The translations under genes were made by a program, and so were the position numbers. The notes under the pieces are model-generated. The model saw only the letters and a program-made list of their open reading frames with translations, was not told where the DNA came from and did not search any database. A stretch of 64,000 nt of DNA. It comes from Streptomyces uncialis. Lineage in GTDB: Bacteria > Actinomycetota > Actinomycetes > Streptomycetales > Streptomycetaceae. This document shows positions 25,229 through 34,309 of this stretch, in pieces (the first letter of the stretch is position 1; each line of letters starts with the position of its first letter). The stretch is taken from contig NZ_CP109583.1 in NCBI RefSeq assembly GCF_036250755.1, positions 62,001-126,000 on the forward strand, given 5' to 3'.

Positions 25229-26440
25229 ATGGTCCGGCGACGGTCAACCCGCTTATCAACGCTGGGGCTTGCTCTCGCTCTCCTGCTTCCACCAGGTATG
25301 GCCACCGCCGATCAGGACGGTCACGGACGGGCCGCCGAAAGCCGCCGCGACCCGGCCCTTCAGGCCCTGGCCGAGCAGGTGGTGGCCGACCCGAACCCCA
25401 ACCCCGGCGCCTTCCTGCTGGCCCGCCGCCATGGCTCGGGCGACCGCTTCGGCGCGGCGGGCGTCGCCGACCGGTCCGCCGGCACACCCATGGCACCGGA
25501 CCTGAGGTTCCGCAGCGGAAGCATGACCAAGACCTTCACCGCGACGGTCGTCCTGCAACTCGTCGCCGAGCGGCGCCTACGGCTCGACGACACCGTGCAG
25601 AGTCTGCTGCCCGACCAGGTCCACAGCGACAACGCGCTGTCCGGCGCGCCCGTGACCGTCCGCCAGCTGCTCAACCACACCAGCGGGCTGTACGACTACC
25701 TCGACGGGCTGCTCCCCTACTTCCGCAGCCTCGACCAGTACTGGCCCCGCGACCAGCTGATCGGCATCGGTCTCGCCCGGCCCCGGTACTTCCCGGTTCC
25801 TGGAACCCGGTTCCGGTACTCCAACACCAACTATCCGCTGCTCGACCTGATCGTCGAGCGGATCACCGACCGCGATCTGCGCACCAACCTCGAACGCCGC
25901 GTGTTCGCCCCGCTCGGGCTGCGCGACACCTCGTACCCGCTGGCGCGCACCACCATCGACGGCGCCCATGTGCACGGCTACGCCGATGTCTCGCCCCTGC
26001 TGCCGGACGCACCGGACCGTACCCGGTTCGACGTGACCGCGTTCAGTCCGTCGGAGGCGGGTGCGTCGGGCGCCCTGGTCACGACCGCGAGCGATGTCGC
26101 GCGGTTCTACCGGGCCCTGCTGGGAGGACGTCTGCTGCCCCCGGACCTGCTGCGCCGGATGCTCACCGACACGGTCCCGGCAACCGGCAGTGCCCCGCCC
26201 GCTGTCGCCTACGGCCTGGGTGTCTACGTCTACGCCACCGACTGCGGCCGTGCGTACGGCCATGGCGGCCAGACGCTCGGGTATCTGACCTACGCCCTCA
26301 ACAGCCGTGACGGGCGCGACCAGCTCGTCGCCCACACCAACTGGAACTCGTTCGGCGGCACCGGGATCGACAAGGACTTCTGGGCGGCCTTCCAGCAGGG
26401 CTACTGCGCGGTGCCGACCGGCCCGACGCCGCGGAAGTGA
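25229..26440 (+). CDS. Secreted class C beta-lactamase-like serine hydrolase
   Basis: A 403-residue protein of the beta-lactamase/D-alanyl-D-alanine carboxypeptidase family (DD-peptidase R61 type). It has a signal peptide (residues 1-about 28), the nucleophile motif SMTK (S98, K101), YSN (Y197) and a C-terminal GHGG in place of the KTG box. Such enzymes act on peptidoglycan peptides or other esters/amides. GGGGAGAGGG precedes the ATG at 25229. Codon 9 is TTA (25253-25255), so translation would need the bldA tRNA. A divergent TetR gene probably controls it. Confidence 0.88.
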   Translation: MVRRRSTRLSTLGLALALLLPPGMATADQDGHGRAAESRRDPALQALAEQVVADPNPNPGAFLLARRHGSGDRFGAAGVADRSAGTPMAPDLRFRSGSMTKTFTATVVLQLVAERRLRLDDTVQSLLPDQVHSDNALSGAPVTVRQLLNHTSGLYDYLDGLLPYFRSLDQYWPRDQLIGIGLARPRYFPVPGTRFRYSNTNYPLLDLIVERITDRDLRTNLERRVFAPLGLRDTSYPLARTTIDGAHVHGYADVSPLLPDAPDRTRFDVTAFSPSEAGASGALVTTASDVARFYRALLGGRLLPPDLLRRMLTDTVPATGSAPPAVAYGLGVYVYATDCGRAYGHGGQTLGYLTYALNSRDGRDQLVAHTNWNSFGGTGIDKDFWAAFQQGYCAVPTGPTPRK

Positions 26441-26504
26441 CCGGACCACGCGGTGGCCACCGGGGAGCGAGCGGCCCGAGGCGGCCACCGACGGCGGACC
26501 TGGC

Positions 26505-26543
26505 GGCCTTCACCCGCCGGACAGCGCCCGGTGGGTGAAGGCC
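26505..26543. terminator. Bidirectional hairpin terminator
   Basis: GGCCTTCACCC (26505-26515) pairs with GGGTGAAGGCC (26533-26543); CCGG/CCGG inside can extend the stem past one mismatch. It sits between the convergent serine hydrolase and cholesterol oxidase genes. Confidence 0.75.
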
Positions 26544-26549
26544 CGCGCG

Positions 26550-28352
26550 TCAGCGGACCAGTTGGTCCGTGAAGGCGTTGCCGAAGATCCGGTGGGGATC
26601 GAGCCGGTCCAGGATGGAGACGGCTTCGGCCCATTGCCCGGTGCCGTACGAGGCGGGTACCGCCGACTCGATGATCTGCTGGTCGGCCCACGCGGCCGTG
26701 TCCGTGTACCCCCAGCCCTTGGACCACTCGACGCGCGCCAGCGCGTACGTGCCGTCGAAGGTGCTCATCAGGAAGCGTTCCATCTCCCGGTAGAACTCAT
26801 GGGCCCCGGGCGAGGTCGGCTGGGTCAGCACGTCCACCCACACCACGCAGTCGTAGTCCGGGTGGTCGGGGTGCGGCCGGACGACGGACAGCAGCGGCGG
26901 GCGGGCACCCGGCGCGGCGGAGTCGCCCGGCTGGTCGAGGCCGCTGACCCTGATCTCCACCTGGCCGTTGATCGGGTACCTGCCCGCCGCGGCCCAGTCC
27001 GCGAGCTGGCGCCGGTAGGAAGTGGCGAACTCGGAGACGACGCGCTGGACATCGGCGCGGCGGGTGAGGATCCCGTACCCGTTGGCCGTCTCACGGAGTG
27101 TGGTGGGCCGCAGGTAGAACTGGAGGGTGTGCGAGGGACCCCACAGGTCCTTCGCGACGGTGGCGGTCAGTCCGGTCGCCGCCACGGTGTACTGCGCGGC
27201 GCCGAGCGCCGGTGCGAGGAACCAGGACCCTCCGATGAGAAGCCCGGCCAGGCGGGACACCGGGGTCGGGATGAGGTCGCTGAACGGGTAGTTGTACGGG
27301 GCGTGCACCGGCCTGGAGGTGGCCGGCCGCTGCGGGCTGAGGCTCCACACCTTCAGCCAGGGCCGGTCGGTGAAGGCGAACCAGATCGCCTCCACCCGTC
27401 CCGACTCGGCCATGAAGTCCGCGAAGGTGTTTCCCCGGGCGGCGAGCGCGCTGCCGGGGGCGGCGAACAGTTCGTCGGCGGTGAGGTCGACCCGGCTCCG
27501 ACAGCGCAGCGGGATGTCCTCACCGGCCTGGATCTCGGCCTCCACGATGAGGCCGCGCCCGAGGTGGGTGGCCAGCGCCTCGCACTCCTCGTCGGTTCCC
27601 CGGCGGAAGGTCTTCACGACGTAGGCGTTCTGCCCGGCGTCCCAGACGACGGCGGTGAGGGCCAGGACGAGATTGCTGAGGGTTCCGTAGGTGTGGCCGG
27701 GGCGGGCGGACTCGCCGTCGGCGGGGACGCTGGTGCCGTGCGCGTCGATGGCCAGCGTGCCGCCCAGGGTCAGCTCTCCCGGGGCGGGGGTGTTGGTGAC
27801 GCCCAGTCCGTGGCCGGCGAGGAAGGCCATCAGCGTGTCCAGGGTGACTCCCGCCTGCGCCCGGACCGCGCCGGGGGCGCCGGGGGGCGGGGTGGTGAGT
27901 TCCATGGCCGTCAGATGCTTGGTGGTGTCGAGCAGGAGGACTTTCGCGTGGTGCCCGGTGGACGGGGTGATGGTCAGGGGCGACCAGTTGTGCGACTTGC
28001 CCCGGGGCCGCAGCCGCCAGCCGTTGGCACGTGCCCAGTTGGCGAGATCGGCCAGGTCCTGTCCTGTGCGGGGCGCGCAGGCCCACAGGCCGCCGTGGGT
28101 GATCTCCCCGGCCCAGTTGATGTACGGGGAGAGGTAGGGCACGAGCCCGGCGGGGAGGTCGGGTACGGCGGCCGGTACGAGGCCGGGCGCCGCGGCGGCC
28201 GGGGACGCCCCGGCTATCGCGGCACCGAGCGGGATGCCTAACGCTCCGGTGGCCGCCGCGGCGCGGAGGACACCCCGGCGGGAGAGGCCGGAGGGCTCGG
28301 GAGAGGCGGCGGGAGCGACAGGACGTGACGAGGACTCCGAGTGATCAGGCAT
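26550..28352 (-). CDS. Tat-exported covalent-flavin cholesterol oxidase (BCO2 type)
   Basis: A 600-residue flavoprotein of the vanillyl-alcohol-oxidase fold with the cholesterol-oxidase substrate-binding domain. It carries a twin-arginine signal (SRRGVLRAAAATGALG). 'NWARANGWRLRPRGKSHNWSPLT' includes H121, the expected covalent FAD attachment; APGELTLGGTLAIDAHG and HTYGTLSNLV line the flavin site; VEIRVSGLDQ holds catalytic E466 and R468; it ends 'LDPHRIFGNAFTDQLV'. This matches the type II enzyme of Brevibacterium, not the GMC-type ChoA of most Streptomyces. It oxidises 3-beta-hydroxysterols to 4-en-3-ones with H2O2. Codon 38 is TTA, so bldA control is likely. Confidence 0.92.
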   Translation of the reverse strand: MPDHSESSSRPVAPAASPEPSGLSRRGVLRAAAATGALGIPLGAAIAGASPAAAAPGLVPAAVPDLPAGLVPYLSPYINWAGEITHGGLWACAPRTGQDLADLANWARANGWRLRPRGKSHNWSPLTITPSTGHHAKVLLLDTTKHLTAMELTTPPPGAPGAVRAQAGVTLDTLMAFLAGHGLGVTNTPAPGELTLGGTLAIDAHGTSVPADGESARPGHTYGTLSNLVLALTAVVWDAGQNAYVVKTFRRGTDEECEALATHLGRGLIVEAEIQAGEDIPLRCRSRVDLTADELFAAPGSALAARGNTFADFMAESGRVEAIWFAFTDRPWLKVWSLSPQRPATSRPVHAPYNYPFSDLIPTPVSRLAGLLIGGSWFLAPALGAAQYTVAATGLTATVAKDLWGPSHTLQFYLRPTTLRETANGYGILTRRADVQRVVSEFATSYRRQLADWAAAGRYPINGQVEIRVSGLDQPGDSAAPGARPPLLSVVRPHPDHPDYDCVVWVDVLTQPTSPGAHEFYREMERFLMSTFDGTYALARVEWSKGWGYTDTAAWADQQIIESAVPASYGTGQWAEAVSILDRLDPHRIFGNAFTDQLVR

Positions 28353-28692
28353 GGCCTGAATGTAGGGGGATCAGGGCGTTGTTGAACACCTGTTGGCGAT
28401 ATCGCCGCACGGCCTTCGGTGAGCGGCCTCCGGTGAGCGGTGCTCCGCTGGTCCGTGGAGGGCTCCCGGCCGTCGACAGCGCGACGACGAGCGGATCGAT
28501 CATGCTGCGGCCGTCCGGCACACCCAGCGGAACGGAGGGCGGGCGGCTGTGTTGCCGGTCGCCGTGGTTGGCGCGATGTCCGCGTGGTGGTCGCGATGCC
28601 CGCCGTGGCGGATGTGGGGCGTCCGGTGAGGCGTTGGCGGTGGGCTAGGTGTGACCGTGGCGAGGTATTGACCGTGGCGAGGTGTTGACGGT
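28353..28692. other. Intergenic region with small repeats
   Basis: About 340 bases without a gene, upstream of the oxidase and downstream of the GlxA-type gene. GGCGATATCGCC (28395-28406) is a perfect 12-bp palindrome 43 bases before the oxidase start and may be an operator. A 17-bp tandem repeat lies at 28652-28685. Confidence 0.45.
28652..28685. repeat. Two tandem copies of a 17-bp unit
   Basis: TGACCGTGGCGAGGTAT is followed at once by TGACCGTGGCGAGGTGT, and a partial third copy (TGACGG) comes next. It ends 7 bases before the stop codon of the GlxA-type gene on the other strand. Confidence 0.75.
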
Positions 28693-29682
28693 CTAACCGG
28701 CCTTGTCCACGCGGAAGGCGCGACGGTAGGCGGCGGGTGTGGTGCGCAGGGCCTCGTGGAAGCGGCGGCGCAGGTTGACGGCCGAGGAGAGGCCGACCCG
28801 GTGCGCGATGGTCTCCACCGGCAGGTCGGTCTCCTCCAGCAGTGCCCGGGTGGCGGCGATCCGCCGGTCCAGCAGCCAGCGTCCGGGGCTGATGCCCAGT
28901 TGCTCGGTGAAGCGCCGGGTCAGTGTGCGGGCCGAGACCTGGGAGCGGACCGCCATCTCGGCGACGCTGACCGGCTGGTCCAGCCGACCGGCCAGCCACT
29001 CCAGGAGCGGGGCCAGCGAGTCGGCGACCGGCCCGGAGGTGGGCAGCTCGGCGTACTGCTGCTGGCAGCCCTCGCGGTGCGGTGGCATCACCATCCGGCG
29101 GGCGATCCGCATCGCGTACGCGGCGCCCTGGTCGGCGCTCACCAGGTGCAGGCAGAGGTCCACGCCGGCCGCCGCTCCCGCGCTGGTGGCGACATCACCG
29201 TGGTCCACGTAGAGCACCGCGGGGTCGACCCGGACCCGGGGGAACCAGGTGCCCAGCTCGGCGGCACGGGACCAGTGGGTGGTGGCCCGTCGGCCGTCCA
29301 GCAGCCCGGCGGCGGCGAGCACGAAGGCGCCCGAGGAGAGGCCGACGACCCGCGCGCCGCGCCGGTGCGCCCGGCGGACCGCCTCGACCACCGGCGGCGG
29401 CACCTCGGTGCCGGGCTCCTGCCGCCAGCCGGGGACCAGCACGGTGTCCGCCCGCTCCAGCGTGTCCAGGCCCGCCGTGACCAGCAGGTCGTAACCGGCC
29501 TGGGTGGCCACCGGGCCGGGGCGCTCGGTGCAGACCTCGAACGTGTAGCGGGCGGGGATCACCGGGCCGTGATCGCCGAACACCTCGGCCGCGCAGGCCA
29601 ACGTGAAGGTCGACTGAGGGGGTCGCAGCAGGGCCACCACCCGATGCGGCGTCGGGGGCTTCGACGGCGGACGAGGCGTCAT
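28693..29682 (-). CDS. GlxA-type AraC family regulator
   Basis: A 329-residue regulator. Residues 10-190 form a DJ-1/PfpI amidase-like domain (HRVVALLRPPQSTFTLACAAEVFGD...GLSSGAFVLAAAGLLDGRRATTHW); the glutamine-amidotransferase Cys of the family is Ser here (GLSSGAF), so it is a sensor and not an enzyme. Two HTH motifs end the protein: 'SVAEMAVRSQVSARTLTRRFTEQLG' and 'PVETIAHRVGLSSAVNLRRRFHEAL'. The start at 29682 is the ATG beginning MTPRPPSKP. It is divergent from an MFS transporter and probably controls it. Confidence 0.87.
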   Translation of the reverse strand: MTPRPPSKPPTPHRVVALLRPPQSTFTLACAAEVFGDHGPVIPARYTFEVCTERPGPVATQAGYDLLVTAGLDTLERADTVLVPGWRQEPGTEVPPPVVEAVRRAHRRGARVVGLSSGAFVLAAAGLLDGRRATTHWSRAAELGTWFPRVRVDPAVLYVDHGDVATSAGAAAGVDLCLHLVSADQGAAYAMRIARRMVMPPHREGCQQQYAELPTSGPVADSLAPLLEWLAGRLDQPVSVAEMAVRSQVSARTLTRRFTEQLGISPGRWLLDRRIAATRALLEETDLPVETIAHRVGLSSAVNLRRRFHEALRTTPAAYRRAFRVDKAG

Positions 29683-29753
29683 GGCGCGAAAGTACCCCAT
29701 CATGTCGGTCAGGACACTGGGGTGACCGATTGGTCCGAACCAGGATCGGTGCC

Positions 29754-31124
29754 GTGACCACCTCGCAGCCCCAGCCCGATTCCCCCACACAACCTCAGCC
29801 CCGGACAGGGCCCCGGCCTCAGCCGCACGCCCGGACCGTCCGGAGCGATCCGTCCACCGTCCGGCCGCGCGCCCGTCCGCCGTTGTGGGACCGGCGCTTC
29901 ACGCTCTTCTTCGCCGCCCGTACGGTCTCGATGTTCGGTGACGCGATGATGCCGGTGGCCGCCGCGCTCGCCGTCGGCGCGCTGTACGGGATCTCCGGGG
30001 TCGGCTACGTCCTCGGCACCTGGACCGGGACGTTCGTCCTCCTGGTCCTGTTCGGCGGGGTGTTCGCCGACCGGTTCGGCGCGCGCCGGCTGATGGTCGT
30101 CGCGGACCTCGTCCGGGTGCTCAGCCAGGGTGTGCTGGCGGTGGCGTTCTTCGCGGGGCCGCCGCCGTTCTGGCTGCTGGTGACCATGGCGTCGCTGGCC
30201 GGTGCGGCCGTCGCGATGTTCCTGCCGGGGGCGAACGGGATGGTTCCGCTGGTCGCCCGCGAACCGCAGCGGGCCAACGCCACGCTCAAGGTCGCCGACG
30301 CGCTCGCCCATCTTCTCGGCCCGGCCTTCGCGGGGCTGCTGATCGCGCTGACCAGCGCCGGTACCGTGTACGCGATCGACGCCGCCACCTTCGCGCTCAG
30401 CGCCCTGTGCCTGGCGCTCATCCGGCTCGCCCCGAACGGCTCGCCCACGGACACCGCGGGCGACACCGGCGGCTCCGCCCGCACCGGCGGTTCGCTACGG
30501 CGCGATCTGCGTCAGGGCTGGCAGGAGTTCCGCGCCCGCACCTGGATGTGGGCGGTGATCCTGATCTGGGTGGGCTACGGCGTACTGGTCTTCGGCCCGC
30601 TGGTACCGCTCAGCTCGGCGCTGGTCGGCGCCCGGCTCGGCCCGAACGCCTACGGCCTGGCGGTCTCGTTCCTCGGTGCGGGGGCGGTGCTCGGCGGTCT
30701 GCTGGCGCTGCGGGTGCGCCCGGTCCGGCCGCTGGCCGCCGGCGCGGTGGCGATGGGGCTGTACACCGTGCTGCCGCTGTGTGTGGCGCTGGGCGCCGAT
30801 CTGCCGGTGCTGCTGGCGGGTCACGTCCTCGGCGGCGGTGCCATGGCGTTCTGGTCGGTGATGTGGGCGACCAGCGTGCAGACCCACACCCCGCCCGCGG
30901 TGCTCAACCGGGTCTCCGCGTACGAGCTGGCGGGCTCCGTCTCCGGTATCGCGCTCGGCCAGATACTGGCGGGCCCGGCCCTCGCGCTGGCCTCCCCGGG
31001 GCGGCTGCTGCTGGTGTCGGCGGGCGCCTGTCTGGCAGGTTGCGCCGCGCTGTTCGCGATCCCGGCGATCCGCTCGCTGCGCCGAGCCGCGTCCGCGGAC
31101 GGCGGCAAGCCAGGGGTCGTGTGA
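29754..31124 (+). CDS. MFS transporter, enterobactin-exporter-like (MFS_3)
   Basis: About 456 residues from the GTG at 29754. A proline-rich N-terminal tail of 35-40 residues precedes RRFTLFFAARTVSMFGDAMMPVA, the first of 10-12 membrane helices; VFADRFGARRLMVVADLVR is the conserved loop 2-3. The family exports drugs, siderophores and other small molecules. The divergent AraC-type gene 70 bases away is the likely regulator. The cargo is unknown. Confidence 0.83.
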   Translation: MTTSQPQPDSPTQPQPRTGPRPQPHARTVRSDPSTVRPRARPPLWDRRFTLFFAARTVSMFGDAMMPVAAALAVGALYGISGVGYVLGTWTGTFVLLVLFGGVFADRFGARRLMVVADLVRVLSQGVLAVAFFAGPPPFWLLVTMASLAGAAVAMFLPGANGMVPLVAREPQRANATLKVADALAHLLGPAFAGLLIALTSAGTVYAIDAATFALSALCLALIRLAPNGSPTDTAGDTGGSARTGGSLRRDLRQGWQEFRARTWMWAVILIWVGYGVLVFGPLVPLSSALVGARLGPNAYGLAVSFLGAGAVLGGLLALRVRPVRPLAAGAVAMGLYTVLPLCVALGADLPVLLAGHVLGGGAMAFWSVMWATSVQTHTPPAVLNRVSAYELAGSVSGIALGQILAGPALALASPGRLLLVSAGACLAGCAALFAIPAIRSLRRAASADGGKPGVV

Positions 31125-31364
31125 CCACGAGGGTATGGCGATGTCGGCTCAGGGCCACCGTCCCCGAATCCGGCATCCGGTCTGCACCAGGTCGGCTCGC
31201 GCACCGTGATCCGCTCGTCCCCGAAGTGATCCGCGTCCGGTCCCTGGTGAGTTGAGAACCTGCGTGGAGTACGGGGACGAAGTGGGGGTACACCCAGGCG
31301 ACCATGGACCGTGACACGGGCAGGCACCGGACCAGTGATCCTGCCCGTTCCCGAAGGGACACCG

Positions 31365-32444
31365 ATGCGAGGACGACTCCCCCGCACCCGCCTGCTGCTG
31401 ACGCTCGCCGCCCTGCTCGGCCTGTCGGTCGGCGCCGCGCCCGCGACGCAGGCCACGCCCGCGGACAGGGGCACCGCACTGCCGATCGCGTACCACTGCG
31501 ATCTGGCGGTGGACGCGCGGCACAAGAGAGTGTTCATCTCCGACTACATGACGGGCAGTGTCCTGGTGGCCGACTACCAGGGCCGCCTGATCAGCACGAT
31601 CAAGAACCTGCCGGGGGTGTGCGACCTGGAGCTGTCCGCCGACTCCCGCACGCTCTACGCGCCGCTCGCCCTCGGTGACGCCATCAGTGTCATCGACACC
31701 GGTACCGCCCGGCAGCGAGCACGCCACGCCACCGGCGCCGGCAGCGCGCCGTTCCACGCGGCGCTGAGCGGCCGGACACTGTTCTTCGGCTACGGAGAGC
31801 AGTGGGAGGCGAGCATCGGCTCGCTCTCACTCGGCACCGCCACCCCGAAGGTGCGTCTGGGACTCATACCCGAGGGCGACTTCAGCGGTGCGCCGCTGCT
31901 GGCCACCTCCCCCGCCGCGCCGGGAACTCTCGTCGCCGGGGAACAGAACTCCACGCCAGGCCATCTCTCGGTGTACGATGTCTCCGGGACAAGTCCCATG
32001 CTGCGCAAGACGGTGCGCCAGCCCGGCGGCAGTTCCAGCTTCGGCGACCTGGCCATCACCCCGGACGGCAAGACGCTGCTGACCGCGTCCGGGGCGCCCT
32101 ACCGCCATCTCTCGTTCCGACTGCCGGACCTGGCCGAGGGGCGCACCTATCCGAGCACCTCGTACCCGAACTCCGTCGCGGTGTCCGCGCGAGGCGACGT
32201 CGCGGCCGGGGTGAACAGCATCGAGCCCGCGCCGGACGTCTACCTGTACCGGTCCGGGGCCGGCTCCCCCTACCGCACGGTGTCCCTCGCCCCCGCCACC
32301 GGTTACCACGCGGGCTATCTGCGGCCCCGCGGTCTTGCCTGGGCCCCGGACGGCACCCGCCTCTTCGCGATCAGCGGGCACAACGACGAGCCGAACCTGC
32401 GCCTCGTGGTCGTACCGTCAGCCCACCAGCCGAAGGCCGGTTAG
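31365..32444 (+). CDS. Secreted beta-propeller protein
   Basis: A 359-residue protein with a signal peptide (MRGRLPRTRLLLTLAALLGLSVGAAPATQA). The mature part is a chain of blade-like repeats: CDLAVDARHKRVFISDYMTGSVLVAD, CDLELSADSRTLYAPLALGDAISVIDT, DLAITPDGKTLLTA, GLAWAPDGTRLFAIS, as in YncE/YVTN seven-bladed propellers. GAAGGGA precedes the ATG. It probably binds a partner outside the cell and is not an enzyme. It is a single gene, converging on the lyase gene. Confidence 0.8.
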   Translation: MRGRLPRTRLLLTLAALLGLSVGAAPATQATPADRGTALPIAYHCDLAVDARHKRVFISDYMTGSVLVADYQGRLISTIKNLPGVCDLELSADSRTLYAPLALGDAISVIDTGTARQRARHATGAGSAPFHAALSGRTLFFGYGEQWEASIGSLSLGTATPKVRLGLIPEGDFSGAPLLATSPAAPGTLVAGEQNSTPGHLSVYDVSGTSPMLRKTVRQPGGSSSFGDLAITPDGKTLLTASGAPYRHLSFRLPDLAEGRTYPSTSYPNSVAVSARGDVAAGVNSIEPAPDVYLYRSGAGSPYRTVSLAPATGYHAGYLRPRGLAWAPDGTRLFAISGHNDEPNLRLVVVPSAHQPKAG

Positions 32445-32561
32445 GCCCCGTGGTGGCCCTGCCGATGCCCTCGCGGCGTCGGCGGGGTCACCGCTATCGC
32501 CGCCGGGAACTCCGGGGCGAGCCACGGGGTCGGGCCTGATCGGGGCCGGGCTCCGGGCGCC

Positions 32562-32601
32562 GCTCCGGTACCGGTCGTCGGGCGGTGGCCCGTACCGGAG
32601 C
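32562..32601. terminator. Possible hairpin between convergent genes
   Basis: GCTCCGGTAC (32562-32571) pairs with GTACCGGAGC (32592-32601) around a 20-base loop, between the propeller and lyase genes. Confidence 0.4.
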
Positions 32602-32617
32602 AGCGTTCACGCGGGAC

Positions 32618-34057
32618 TCACGCGGCGTTGGGGCCCACGTCCGCGGTGGTCAGCGGGCGACGGAGCGGCGCGACCGTCGCGTACTGGTCCGAGCCGATGT
32701 CACGGCTGCCGCCCCGCGGGTGGCCGTCGAGGTCGTCGGTCACGGCAGGGGTCGTCGGTACGGCCGCGCCGATGGCCGGGCTGCTCGACGAGAGGCGGAA
32801 CACCCCGTCGGTCCCCTGCTGAAGGCGGGGATCGGTGCGGACGAAGCCGGATGCGGGGATGGTGCCGTCGGCCGCCCCGCCCCACAGCAGATTGCCCTGC
32901 CAGGTGAAGCCGGTGTGCTGCCCCAGGTCGACCAGGGTGCCCGAGTCGGCGACCAGGATGTTGTTGCTGAGGACCACGTCCCGGGGCTCGTGGGCACGGT
33001 TCTCGCCGACGAGGGTGCGGGCGTTGCGGGCCAGGGTGTTGTGCGTGATCAGCGCGCGGTCGCAGGCGTCGTTGCCCCGCTGCTGGGCGGGGGGCTCGCC
33101 GGGGAGGTGGTCGCGGGCCGTGCCGCTGCCGATCACAAAGGCGCGTCCGGACAGTCCGGTCAGATGGTTGTTGAACACCTTGTGGTCGTTGCCGTAGAGG
33201 CGGATGCCCTCGGTTCCGCCGACGAGGTGGTTGCCGTGCACGAGCGTGCCGTTGCCGTGGCGCAGCACGATGCCTCCGGCGCAGTCGCGGAGGGTGTTGT
33301 GGCGGATGTGGTTCTTGGAGGACTTCACGGAGATGGCCTCGGGGTCACCGTCGCACCGCTCGAAGAGGTTGTACTCCACCACGGCCCCGGCGTCGTCGAG
33401 TGCGCGGTGGCTGACGCCGAGCCGGATGGACTCACCGCCGTTGGTGCCGGTGTAGGTGTGGCGGGCGAAGTGGTTGCGCAGGACGATGAGGCCCTTGGCC
33501 ATCGTCTTCTTCTCGGGGTCGGTGGGGGCGTCGGGGCCGTCGGCGACGAGGAACACGCCCTGGGTGGAGCGGTCGTGGAAGTGGTTGCGGTCGATCTTGA
33601 CGCTGTTCGCCTTCACCACGACCCAGTCGACGTCCGCGATGTCGGCGAGCTTGAAGTCGTTGCGGGTGAGCCGGATGTCGGAGCAGTCGGCCGGGATGAT
33701 CAGGGTCTGGGTCTGCCGGAAGGCGAAGCCGCTGATGGTGATGCCGGTGGAGTCGCTGAGGACGAAGCTCCGGGCGCCCTGGAGCACCGCGCCGCCCCGG
33801 CTCTGGGAGACGATGGTGATGTGCGCGCCGGTGCCGTGCCTGCCCGAGATCCTGATGCCGCCGGTGGGGACGTTGTAGGTGCCGTCGGCCAGGACGATCC
33901 GGTCGCCGGGGGCGGCGCGGTCGATCTCCCGCTGGAGGTCGGCGAGGGAGCTCACGGTCACCGTGGCGGCGGACGCGCTGGTGGTGGTCAGCGCGAACGG
34001 CGCGGTGGCGAAGGCCGTGCCGAGCAGGGTGCCGGTGAGGAAGGTACGTCGCTGCAT
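32618..34057 (-). CDS. Secreted PL6-type polysaccharide lyase (parallel beta-helix)
   Basis: A 479-residue secreted protein with an RRTFLTGTLLG signal, probably Tat. Repeated short N-rich coils (SVKIDRNHFHD, LITHNTLARNA, DVVLSNNILV) form a right-handed beta-helix. NGGESIRLG and then AISVKSSKNHIRHNTLRDCAGGIVLRHGNG match the PL6 active site of chondroitinase B and alginate lyases, with K245 and R266 as the catalytic base and acid. It would cleave uronate-containing polymers such as alginate or dermatan sulfate. No carbohydrate transporter is next to it. The start ATG at 34057 begins the signal directly. Confidence 0.88.
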   Translation of the reverse strand: MQRRTFLTGTLLGTAFATAPFALTTTSASAATVTVSSLADLQREIDRAAPGDRIVLADGTYNVPTGGIRISGRHGTGAHITIVSQSRGGAVLQGARSFVLSDSTGITISGFAFRQTQTLIIPADCSDIRLTRNDFKLADIADVDWVVVKANSVKIDRNHFHDRSTQGVFLVADGPDAPTDPEKKTMAKGLIVLRNHFARHTYTGTNGGESIRLGVSHRALDDAGAVVEYNLFERCDGDPEAISVKSSKNHIRHNTLRDCAGGIVLRHGNGTLVHGNHLVGGTEGIRLYGNDHKVFNNHLTGLSGRAFVIGSGTARDHLPGEPPAQQRGNDACDRALITHNTLARNARTLVGENRAHEPRDVVLSNNILVADSGTLVDLGQHTGFTWQGNLLWGGAADGTIPASGFVRTDPRLQQGTDGVFRLSSSSPAIGAAVPTTPAVTDDLDGHPRGGSRDIGSDQYATVAPLRRPLTTADVGPNAA

Positions 34058-34309
34058 GATGCCTCTCGTGCATGGGGAGCCTCATGGGCTCCCGTGAACC
34101 CGGGCCCACCTGTCGGGGCCCAGGTCAGGGGCCCTCTCGTGGGCCGCCACGAGGAAGAGGCGGCCGGGGCGATTCCCGTTCCCGGGCGTTCCCATGAATT
34201 CGCACCGCCCCAGCGGGATTCTCGGTGCGGCCCGTTCGGTATGCGGACCTGCGTTCCCGAAACCGATCGGTCCGTAGGCAGGGGACGCGGAGGTTGTTAC
34301 GGTGCGACG

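Noticed and set aside
28238..28999. Minus-strand frame of 253 codons between the GlxA and oxidase genes
   Set aside because: It is out of phase with and covers the end of the GlxA-type gene; composition is that of a shadow frame.
32585..34309. Long plus-strand frame in phase with the metallophosphoesterase
   Set aside because: It is antisense to the PL6-type lyase gene, and the translated part is a valine/glycine-rich shadow without motifs.
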